Source of the DNA: Ignavibacteriales bacterium | GTDB lineage: Bacteria; Bacteroidota; Ignavibacteria; Ignavibacteriales; Melioribacteraceae | Assembly (NCBI GenBank): GCA_020059785.1 | Contig: JAGVBL010000032.1 | Coordinates: 1 to 6,871 of the forward strand | DNA length: 6,871 bases | Direction: 5' to 3' | In this document: positions 1 through 5,317 of the stretch, in pieces | How positions within the stretch are numbered: position 1 is the stretch's first letter | Layout: the number at the start of each line of letters is the position of its first letter | Position numbers and translations under genes: made by a program | The notes under the pieces: model-generated | Seen by the model: the letters and a program-made list of their open reading frames with translations, nothing else | Told to the model about the DNA's origin: nothing | The model's database searches: none

Positions 1-109
1 AAGAATAGCACGCGGATAAAACCTGATTTAAACGGATTTACGCAGATTTTTTATTTGAACAATTACTTTTGAGACAGCCTCTTTTCTTTTTCATTCTATT
101 GAAGAATAC
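1..109. other. Non-coding tail downstream of the aldolase gene
   Basis: No open frame of useful length follows the aldolase stop. The stretch holds a degenerate repeat array at 10-53, an 11-base motif GAGACAGCCTC at 71-81 and a weak 5-bp hairpin (ATTCT at 93-97 with AGAAT at 103-107). On the minus-strand RNA the hairpin is followed by an A/G-rich run rather than a U-tract, so I do not call it an intrinsic terminator. How transcription of the aldolase unit ends is not visible here. Confidence 0.6.
10..53. repeat. Degenerate short tandem array (ACGC-GATTT type)
   Basis: Four loosely related units can be read on the plus strand: ACGCGGATAAA (10-20), ACCTGATTTAA (21-31), ACGGATTT (32-39) and ACGCAGATTTTTTA (40-53). 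They share an AC(G)(C) opening followed by GAT and a T- or A-rich end. The period is irregular, 8 to 14 bases. I recall similar short-period arrays in spacers of many environmental bacterial genomes, but this is memory and not a search. Function is unknown. The array lies outside any gene, downstream of the aldolase. Confidence 0.5.
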
Positions 110-1102
110 TTATGCTTTTCCGGCACTTCCAAGAACATTTACAATTTTGTGTTTGTAAAGTTCTTTTAAAGAATCTCTTGCGGGACCTAAATATTTCCGC
201 GGATCAAACTCAGCCGGATTATCAACAAATACTTTTCTTATTGCTGCTGTCATTGCCAACCGTCCGTCCGAATCGATATTAACTTTACAAACAGCAGAAG
301 CTGCAGCTCTGCGTAATTGATCTTCCGGAATCCCAACCGCATCTTTTAACTTACCGCCATTGCTATTAATCATTTTTACTAACTCAGCTGGTACTGAAGA
401 AGCTCCATGTAATACAATAGGGAATCCGGGAATTCTTTTTTCAATCTCTTCAAGAATATCAAACCTTAGAGGTGGAGGAACTAAAATTCCGTCTTCATTA
501 CGAGTGCATTGAGCAGGAGTAAATTTATTTGCGCCATGGGAAGTTCCTATTGAAATAGCAAGGGAATCAACGCCGGTTTTTTTAACAAAGTCTTCAACTT
601 CTCCAGGTTTTGTATAATGTGTTACTTCGCTCGATACTTCATCTTCAATACCGGCAAGAACACCAAGCTCACCTTCAACAGAGACATCATGTTTGTGAGC
701 ATATTCTACAACCTGTGCAGTAAGCTCAACATTTTTTTCGTAAGGATGATGCGAGCCGTCAATCATAACAGATGAGAAACCCGATTCAACACACGATTTA
801 CAAAGCTCGAATGTGTCACCATGATCGAGATGCAATACAATTGGAATTGAAAAACCAAGTTCTTTAGCATAATCAACCGCACCTTTTGCAAGATGTTTTA
901 GCAATGTTTGATTTGCATACTTTCTTGCACCGCTTGATACCTGCAAAATAACGGGCGATTTTGTTTCTACACAAGCACCTATAATAGCTTGCAATTGTTC
1001 AAGATTATTAAAGTTGAATGCGGGAATTGCGTATCCGCCTTTTACTGCTTTTGAAAATAACTCTTTTGAATTAACGAGTCCCAGCTCTTTGTAACTTAAC
1101 AT
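110..1102 (-). CDS. fba: Class II fructose-bisphosphate aldolase
   Basis: This cytosolic enzyme reversibly splits fructose 1,6-bisphosphate into dihydroxyacetone phosphate and glyceraldehyde 3-phosphate in glycolysis and gluconeogenesis, using a divalent metal, usually zinc. Counting from the ATG at 1102 the protein has 330 residues, normal for the longer class II aldolases. Visible motifs are HLDHGD at 91-96, where Asp93 is the expected catalytic acid/base and His94 a metal ligand; EGELG at 143-147; GTSHG with His189 and LHGAS with His232 as the other metal ligands; and VNIDSDGR at 274-281, with Asn275 and Asp277 for phosphate and substrate binding. The C-terminal run FDPRKYLGPAR is typical of the family. 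An in-frame GTG at 1111 would add three residues but has no ribosome site of its own. The ATG has GGTGAAGG just upstream, so I prefer it. The barrel-protein gene ends 45 nt upstream, so co-transcription is plausible. All active-site residues I looked for are present. Confident in function; slightly less in the exact start. Confidence 0.96.
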   Translation of the reverse strand: MLSYKELGLVNSKELFSKAVKGGYAIPAFNFNNLEQLQAIIGACVETKSPVILQVSSGARKYANQTLLKHLAKGAVDYAKELGFSIPIVLHLDHGDTFELCKSCVESGFSSVMIDGSHHPYEKNVELTAQVVEYAHKHDVSVEGELGVLAGIEDEVSSEVTHYTKPGEVEDFVKKTGVDSLAISIGTSHGANKFTPAQCTRNEDGILVPPPLRFDILEEIEKRIPGFPIVLHGASSVPAELVKMINSNGGKLKDAVGIPEDQLRRAAASAVCKVNIDSDGRLAMTAAIRKVFVDNPAEFDPRKYLGPARDSLKELYKHKIVNVLGSAGKA

Positions 1103-1104
1103 AA

Positions 1105-1112
1105 CCTTCACC
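1105..1112 (-). promoter_or_regulatory. Ribosome binding site that sets the aldolase start
   Basis: On the minus strand GGTGAAGG precedes TT and the ATG at 1102. The GGTGA part can pair with the UCACC of the usual 16S rRNA 3' end. The alternative GTG at 1111-1109 lies inside this motif and has only A/T-rich sequence upstream. That favours the ATG as the true start. Confidence 0.55.
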
Positions 1113-1147
1113 GAAATTTATTTTTGAAAATTTATTAATAACCAGTT

Positions 1148-1831
1148 TTAGAAATATGCTACAACTCCAATATGAAATGTTAGAAGATCAGTTTTAGATT
1201 TTCTCGGGAAATATAAAACTCTACCGCCCACAACTCTAACATCGTTCTCAGTAAGATATTGTGCTTCAGTTCCATAAACATATCGTGCTTTCAGATCTAA
1301 GTAGAGATCTTTTACTTCACCTAAATCTTTTGAAATGAGAAACAGCAAGCCGGCACCGGCACCGTAACTCCATGTAAAATCATCCCAGTTTGTTGATTCT
1401 GCAAATGTAAGTTGAGTGCTTGTACTTTTAACTTCGGATGTAGTAAAGATGTAAGCCCCGCCTATTAAGCCCTCTAAATATGGCCGGACTGTTCCTGTAA
1501 ACGGAGAAACTTGCATCAACAAGTGGAAGTTTGCAAGGTTATTTGTTCTGTTAACCTCCACAGTAACATCAGGAATAAATTCGCTTAATGGTCTCCGTTC
1601 CGATACCTCGCCGTAAACCATATAACCAATGTTAAACCCGATTGTAAAAGGTCTTTCCTTATTAGGCGTCCACAATGTACCATGGAATTGTAATCCGTAT
1701 CCAAGCCGGTCAACATTTGTTCTAAAATCTCCCTGGGGGGATCCTAACATTAAACTTCCGCCAACTGTTTGAGCGTTAATACTTATTGCCGTTAGAAGTA
1801 TTACTATAAAAGTAAAAAACAATCTTTTCAC
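1148..1831 (-). CDS. Small predicted outer-membrane beta-barrel protein
   Basis: I do not recognise a named family. From the GTG at 1831 the protein has 227 residues. It opens with MKRLFFTFIVILLTAISINA, a classic Sec signal peptide with likely cleavage after Ala20, before Gln21. The mature part alternates short hydrophobic or aromatic stretches with Gly and polar turns (LGYGLQFHGTLW, TIGFNIGYMVYG, LEGLIGGAYIF, WSYGAGAGLLFLI, LYLDLKARYVYG) and ends in VAYF. A C-terminal Phe after alternating residues is typical of proteins inserted by the Bam machinery. Size and pattern fit a barrel of roughly eight strands, but I cannot count strands reliably. An upstream in-frame TTG at 1867 would put twelve polar residues before the signal peptide and is unlikely. 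The gene lies 86 nt after aat and 45 nt before the aldolase gene, all co-oriented. Its role is unknown; a structural envelope protein or small porin-like barrel is possible. Confidence 0.8.
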   Translation of the reverse strand: MKRLFFTFIVILLTAISINAQTVGGSLMLGSPQGDFRTNVDRLGYGLQFHGTLWTPNKERPFTIGFNIGYMVYGEVSERRPLSEFIPDVTVEVNRTNNLANFHLLMQVSPFTGTVRPYLEGLIGGAYIFTTSEVKSTSTQLTFAESTNWDDFTWSYGAGAGLLFLISKDLGEVKDLYLDLKARYVYGTEAQYLTENDVRVVGGRVLYFPRKSKTDLLTFHIGVVAYF

Positions 1832-1835
1832 TTTG

Positions 1836-1840
1836 TCCTC
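1836..1840 (-). promoter_or_regulatory. Ribosome binding site that sets the GTG start of the barrel protein
   Basis: The minus strand reads GAGGA, then CAAA, then GTG at 1831. This spacing, and the fact that the frame from this GTG starts exactly at Met-Lys-Arg of a signal peptide, make the GTG the best start. Confidence 0.7.
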
Positions 1841-1917
1841 GTTTAATCTATTATTTGTAAATGTCAAAATTGTTTCGGTAAATATAATAATTTTTTAGTG
1901 TCGTAAAGATTAGCGGA

Positions 1918-2520
1918 TTATGAAAAAACCGGCTCCTTCTTGTAAGCATTCTCCAACAAATGTTTGTATTTCTGGAATGAAATTTCAACTGCGCCAAACA
2001 TCCTTAAATGCTCGGTTTGATATTGAACATCGAGCACTACATATCCCTTGTCGTTTAATCGTTCTATTAATTTAACAAGTGCGCATTTAGAAGCTTGAGA
2101 GACTTTTGAGAACATCGATTCGCCAAAGAATGCACCTTTGTACGTAACTCCGTATAAACCTCCAACTAATTTTCCTGATTGCATTACTTCTACCGAGTGC
2201 AAATGCCCCATCAATTTAAGTCCCTTATACGCCTCAATTAATTCTCCGGTAATCCATGTTGATTCACGCTTGCTGCACTCTTCAACAACTCTAATGGTTT
2301 CAGCATCGTATGAAAATTCAAAGCTGGTTGCCGACAAAAACTTTTTAAGTGATCTTGGAATTTTAAACTGTGTCAATGGAATAACAGTTCTAATCTCGGG
2401 CATATACCAATTGATTTCTCCTCTTTCATCAGCCATTGGAAAAGCCCCTTGTGAATAAAGGAAAATCATGTTCTCCGGTTTCAGAAGATCTTTTTTGGAT
2501 AAAGAGTTTACATCAGTCAT
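1918..2520 (-). CDS. aat: Leucyl/phenylalanyl-tRNA--protein transferase
   Basis: This cytosolic enzyme moves Leu or Phe from aminoacyl-tRNA to the N-terminus of proteins starting with Arg or Lys. It thereby creates primary N-degrons that ClpS delivers to the ClpAP protease. From the ATG at 2520 the protein has 200 residues, near the short end of the family. Family blocks run in order: FLYSQGAFPMAD (20-31), INWYMPEIRTVIPL (36-49), STWI (87-90), HLHSVEV (106-112), LVGGLYGVTYKGAFFGESMF (118-137), ASK (143-145) and LDVQ (163-166). Asp164 and Gln166 match Asp186 and Gln188 of the E. coli DCQ motif; the middle Cys is Val here. Met113 sits where a Trp usually follows HSVEV. The ATG overlaps the stop of the DUF2721 gene (ATGACTGA) and lacks a clear Shine-Dalgarno, suggesting translational coupling. 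A TTG at 2577 would give a longer overlap and is less likely. No clpA or clpS is visible nearby. Confidence 0.93.
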   Translation of the reverse strand: MTDVNSLSKKDLLKPENMIFLYSQGAFPMADERGEINWYMPEIRTVIPLTQFKIPRSLKKFLSATSFEFSYDAETIRVVEECSKRESTWITGELIEAYKGLKLMGHLHSVEVMQSGKLVGGLYGVTYKGAFFGESMFSKVSQASKCALVKLIERLNDKGYVVLDVQYQTEHLRMFGAVEISFQKYKHLLENAYKKEPVFS

Positions 2521-3004
2521 GGGAATGGACTTCGAATTTAATAATATCGTATCCTTTCTTAGTTTCGAAACCGGCAAATATAACCCCTACTAAAACGGAA
2601 ACCATACCTAATAAGAATGTGATTATTATAAAGTAATTCAGTTTAAAAATAGGCATTACCGAAGAGACGCCGATTAGAATTGATGTAATTACAAATAATG
2701 AAACGGCAACTGCGTAACTAAGAACGGAATTCCTAACAAGTTTAACTCGATAAACAAGAAAGGAAATTTGCTTTGTTGTACTTTCCAGCCGGATATTTTC
2801 ATCGAATGTTGGAGGTTTTTCACCTACTTTAATAAGCAATCTTCTTTTTTCCTCATTAAGAAGACGGATCCGGTTTACAACAAGTGAGTAACGGTTATTC
2901 ATACCAAGTAGAAGTAATCCGCATGCGCTAATCATGATAGCGGGCGCCAGCATCAATTGTATAATGCTGACAGCGTTAAGCTGACCTGAAAAAATGTTTT
3001 CCAT
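2513..3004 (-). CDS. DUF2721 family membrane protein
   Basis: The 163-residue protein resembles the uncharacterised DUF2721 family of small inner-membrane proteins. It has a first hydrophobic segment at about 14-34 (IIQLMLAPAIMISACGLLLL), followed directly by the family-like stretch GMNNRYSLVVNRIRLLNEEKRR at 34-55. A charged, probably helical cytoplasmic region follows to about residue 90. Two more membrane helices lie at about 93-113 and 123-146. The molecular function of the family is unknown to me. The NNRYS..VNRIR..N block after the first helix is the feature I used for recognition. The gene starts 2 nt after the CBS-domain gene and its TGA stop lies inside the start of aat, so the three are almost certainly one transcript. 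There is no Shine-Dalgarno before its ATG; the leader is A/T-rich and reinitiation from the CBS gene is likely. Confident in the family, no claim on role. Confidence 0.82.
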   Translation of the reverse strand: MENIFSGQLNAVSIIQLMLAPAIMISACGLLLLGMNNRYSLVVNRIRLLNEEKRRLLIKVGEKPPTFDENIRLESTTKQISFLVYRVKLVRNSVLSYAVAVSLFVITSILIGVSSVMPIFKLNYFIIITFLLGMVSVLVGVIFAGFETKKGYDIIKFEVHSHD

Positions 3005-3006
3005 AA

Positions 3007-3435
3007 TTATTTTGAATATATGTAGTTGTGTAATACTTCAATAGTTTCCTGCTGAACTTTTAAATCAATTTCGAGTAAATCCCTAATTGATAAAATTCCG
3101 GCAAGTTTTTCTTCATCAATAATAAGAATGTGACGGATATTTCTATCCTTCATTTTCTTTAAACATTCATGATGCGATTCGTTAATATTTGCAATAACAA
3201 GATCTTTTGTCATTACCGAATCTACAATTGTGGAATTTAGGTCCAGACCTTTAGAAATAACTCTTCTTACAAGGTCGCGTTCAGAGAAAACACCAAGTAG
3301 TTTTCCGTCATTTCCAAGAACCGGAACAAGACCGATATTATGTTCTGCCATGTAATGAACGACATCTATAATTTTTGAACCGCTATTTACCGTTAAGATG
3401 TTTTTTGAAGTACACATTTCTTTTAATGACTTCAT
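3007..3435 (-). CDS. Tandem CBS-domain protein
   Basis: The 142-residue protein consists almost only of two CBS domains (about 7-62 and 72-125) with a short C-terminal helix, and would form one Bateman module. Such modules bind adenine nucleotides (AMP, ATP, SAM and others) and usually act as sensors for partner proteins. Each repeat carries the S/T-x-x-D signature of the ribose-phosphate site: FSERD (Ser51, Asp54) and LSIRD (Ser116, Asp119). The linker has VMTKD at 74-78, typical of the start of a second CBS repeat. There is no catalytic or DNA-binding domain, no signal peptide and no membrane segment, so it should be cytosolic and work through a partner. It is first in a tight cluster with the DUF2721 membrane protein (2-nt gap) and aat. 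The membrane protein is an obvious candidate partner, but only by position. Translation should be strong, given the near-consensus Shine-Dalgarno. Confidence 0.92.
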   Translation of the reverse strand: MKSLKEMCTSKNILTVNSGSKIIDVVHYMAEHNIGLVPVLGNDGKLLGVFSERDLVRRVISKGLDLNSTIVDSVMTKDLVIANINESHHECLKKMKDRNIRHILIIDEEKLAGILSIRDLLEIDLKVQQETIEVLHNYIYSK

Positions 3436-3438
3436 TGA

Positions 3439-3446
3439 ACCTCCTT
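3439..3446 (-). promoter_or_regulatory. Strong Shine-Dalgarno of the CBS-domain gene
   Basis: The minus strand reads AAGGAGGT, then TCA, then ATG at 3435. This is a near-perfect match to the anti-Shine-Dalgarno and the strongest ribosome site in the window. It suggests that this is the first gene of a new unit and that the organism uses Shine-Dalgarno initiation. Confidence 0.85.
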
Positions 3447-3473
3447 TTCTATAATAATGATAGTTGCGGGATA

Positions 3474-3502
3474 ATGTTAAGTTTTAGAAAGGATTAATTC
3501 AA
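3474..3502 (-). promoter_or_regulatory. Possible sigma-70-type promoter for the CBS-DUF2721-aat unit
   Basis: On the minus strand TTGAAT (3502-3497) and TAACAT (3479-3474) are separated by 17 bases. Each matches four of six consensus positions. The start site would fall near 3467, leaving about 30 nt of leader that includes the ribosome site. Its place, just downstream of the amidase terminator and upstream of the CBS gene, is what one expects. In AT-rich DNA such matches are common, so support is modest. Confidence 0.35.
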
Positions 3503-3509
3503 GTAAAAT

Positions 3510-3545
3510 ATTTAAAATGGTTGCCTTTACATTGTAAAAACAACC
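3510..3545 (-). terminator. Intrinsic terminator downstream of the amidase gene
   Basis: On the minus-strand RNA, 3545-3534 (GGUUGUUUUUAC) pairs with 3530-3519 (GUAAAGGCAACC) around a 3-nt AAU loop. This gives a 12-bp stem with two U-G wobbles. It is followed by AUUUUAAAU, a short and imperfect U-rich tail. On the plus strand the same two positions would be C/A mismatches, so the structure is best on the strand that is transcribed. It lies 20 bases after the amidase stop codon. Confidence 0.65.
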
Positions 3546-3565
3546 TTATTTTCACTAAAGCGTTT

Positions 3566-5221
3566 CTACTTGAACAAAGGCGGATGCTTCTTGTGATGAT
3601 CTGTTGCATCCTGATATGCTTTAGCAACGGCAATGATTGTTCCTTCATCAAATAGTTTTCCGATGAATGTAAAACTTGTTGGCGTTCCGCGTTCTGAAAA
3701 TCCATTTGGAAAAACTACGCACGGATGACCGGTTAGATTTGTAATTAGTAAATTACTTCCAACCCATGAAGGAGAAATATAAATATCAACCTTATCGAAC
3801 AACTTTTGCATCTCCTGAATTAGAGTATAACGAACTCTGTTTGCATTAATATATTCTACTGCGGGTATAAAGCGCGAAGAACGGAAGACATTTGGCCATG
3901 CATTTTTAACCTGGCGGACGAGTAAGTCGTCCTTATTACTTCTTGTAAGTTCATCGAAGGCAGCAGCTGCCTCTGCAGACAAAACAAATGATATGTCATT
4001 TACCGGTAGATCCGGCAGTTCAATTGGAATTAGTTGAGCGCCAAGTTCCTGTAATTTTTTTAATGCAAGTGAATCATTATCGTGAAAAGGATATCTTCTT
4101 GAAAAATCATTTTTAAGATAACCGATTTTTAATTTCTTAAAATCAATTTTAGGAGAGTAGTTAAAAGCAGCATCGTATAATGTCTGGTCCATTCCATCCG
4201 CCCCATAAATTGCATTAAATACAATTGCAAGGTCTTCGGTATTTCTGCAAATCGTTCCAATCTTATCCATTGTCCAGCTTAAAGCCATTGCACCTGTTCT
4301 GCTTACTCGTCCGTATGTTGGTCTTAATCCTGTAACTCCGCACACCGTTGAAGGAGATACAATTGATCCCCATGTTTCAGTCCCGATAGCAAATGGAATT
4401 AGTCCGGCGCTAACTGCAGAAGCAGACCCAGCAGAAGAACCGCTTGAGCCGCGTGTTGTATCCCATGGATTTCTTGTCATACCTCCAAACCAAACATCAC
4501 CCCATGCAAGTGCGCCCATTGTAAATTTAGCTGTAAGAACTGCGCCGGCATCATTTAGTTTTTTGATTACGGTTGCGTCTTCATCAATTACCTGATCTTT
4601 ATAAGGTGTTGCTCCCCATGTAGTTTTATATTTTTTCGTTGAGAGTAAATCTTTAACGCCGAATGGTATTCCGTGAAGCATTCCCCGGTATTTTCCTTTT
4701 GCAATTTCTTCATCGGCTTTTTTTGCTTCTGCCAGTGCGCGTTCTTCTGTAAGTGTAATTACATTATAGAGCGCCGGACTGTATTTTTTCAACCGCTCAA
4801 TGAAAAATTTAGTAAGCTTTGCTGAAGAAATTTGTTTTGTCTTAATAAGGTATGCCAACTCTCCAATAGAATAGTATGCAAGATCATCAAGGTTTGCCGG
4901 AAGTTTGGCATTAGTGTAGTTACTGAATTTAAGTGGCAATTGTTTCTTGTTAAATTGGAAACCAACCGGAATAGGATTGAACGAAATTGCGGGGGGAGTA
5001 CTGTTTGCAAGGTTTAACTTCCAGATGTTTTGATAGTTTTCCAATTGTTCGTTAAGATTATCGAGCATTGAATCGCGTTCGGCATCATTGAATTCAATGC
5101 CTATTATTTTTTCTGCATGCTGGATATTCTCTTTAGTGATCTTTTTCTCCTGGGCAATTGATGCTGAGAAAATAAACACTGCAAGAAGGAGAACTGTATA
5201 AAGTTTATTGAGTATTGTCAT
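3566..5221 (-). CDS. Exported amidase-signature family hydrolase
   Basis: This 551-residue protein is a serine hydrolase of the amidase-signature (AS) family, which cleaves C-N bonds of amides with a Ser-cisSer-Lys triad. The triad is visible: Lys190 in GIPFGVKD, Ser262 in the Ser/Gly-rich stretch at 258-268, and the nucleophile Ser286 in GTETWGSIVSP. The following block CGVTGLRPTYGRVSRTGAMA (294-313) is classic AS. Residues 1-23 form a Sec signal peptide (hydrophobic core TVLLLAVFIFSASIA, likely cut before Gln24), so the enzyme is probably periplasmic or secreted. That argues against GatA, the amidotransferase subunit for Gln-tRNA, which is cytosolic. Between the signal and the AS core lies about 90 residues of charged, helix-like sequence plus a Pro-rich linker (PPAISFNPIPVGF). 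The start has GGAGTG four bases upstream. The substrate cannot be read from sequence. Unusual points are Trp284 and Val288 in the nucleophile loop, where Gly and Arg are common. The gene follows the GH38 gene by 96 nt and ends at a terminator. Confidence 0.92.
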   Translation of the reverse strand: MTILNKLYTVLLLAVFIFSASIAQEKKITKENIQHAEKIIGIEFNDAERDSMLDNLNEQLENYQNIWKLNLANSTPPAISFNPIPVGFQFNKKQLPLKFSNYTNAKLPANLDDLAYYSIGELAYLIKTKQISSAKLTKFFIERLKKYSPALYNVITLTEERALAEAKKADEEIAKGKYRGMLHGIPFGVKDLLSTKKYKTTWGATPYKDQVIDEDATVIKKLNDAGAVLTAKFTMGALAWGDVWFGGMTRNPWDTTRGSSGSSAGSASAVSAGLIPFAIGTETWGSIVSPSTVCGVTGLRPTYGRVSRTGAMALSWTMDKIGTICRNTEDLAIVFNAIYGADGMDQTLYDAAFNYSPKIDFKKLKIGYLKNDFSRRYPFHDNDSLALKKLQELGAQLIPIELPDLPVNDISFVLSAEAAAAFDELTRSNKDDLLVRQVKNAWPNVFRSSRFIPAVEYINANRVRYTLIQEMQKLFDKVDIYISPSWVGSNLLITNLTGHPCVVFPNGFSERGTPTSFTFIGKLFDEGTIIAVAKAYQDATDHHKKHPPLFK

Positions 5222-5225
5222 AATT

Positions 5226-5231
5226 CACTCC
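5226..5231 (-). promoter_or_regulatory. Ribosome binding site of the amidase gene
   Basis: The minus strand reads GGAGTG, then AATT, then ATG at 5221. It supports this ATG, which also begins a well-formed signal peptide. Confidence 0.65.
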
Positions 5232-5251
5232 ATATATTTTAAAGATTAACA

Positions 5252-5289
5252 CGCAAAGCACGCAGAGGAACCGCAGAGAACGCAATGTT
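5252..5289. repeat. Short tandem array of CGCAGAGAA-type units
   Basis: On the plus strand four units start with CGCA at 5252, 5261, 5272 and 5281: CGCAAAGCA, CGCAGAGGAAC, CGCAGAGAA and CGCAATGTT. The spacing is 9, 11 and 9 bases. The array fills much of the 96-nt spacer between the GH38 stop and the amidase start and would be transcribed as a leader or linker if the two genes share a transcript. I recall similar CGCAGAG or CGCAAAG arrays in spacers of unrelated bacteria, without a known function. No promoter match with correct spacing was found in this spacer. Confidence 0.6.
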
Positions 5290-5317
5290 TGCACCTTTGT
5301 TCACAACGTGTAACATT

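Noticed and set aside
1862..1867. Perfect TTGACA -35 hexamer upstream of the barrel-protein gene
   Set aside because: The sequence 17 bases downstream is AAACGA, not a -10 element, and nearby spacings give no good match either.
2138..2636. Two overlapping plus-strand open frames opposite aat and the DUF2721 gene
   Set aside because: They lie antisense to well-supported genes, have no ribosome site I can see, and their translations resemble no protein family.
3451..3480. TTAACA and TATTAT with an 18-base spacer before the CBS gene, looking like a good promoter
   Set aside because: The start of transcription would fall near 3444, inside the Shine-Dalgarno, leaving a leader too short to keep the ribosome site. 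The match at 3474-3502 fits better.
4789..5017. Open frames on both strands inside the amidase gene
   Set aside because: They are out-of-frame readings of a region with clear amidase coding sequence and show no independent coding signs.
3566..5221. Amidase gene as gatA (Glu-tRNA amidotransferase subunit A)
   Set aside because: It has an N-terminal signal peptide and a long extension, no gatB or gatC is adjacent, and the nucleophile loop differs from the usual D-T-G-G-S-I-R.
5284..5317. Inverted repeat AATGTT / AACATT just after the GH38 stop, as a possible terminator
   Set aside because: The stem is only 6 bp with a long loop, and no U-tract follows on the minus-strand RNA.
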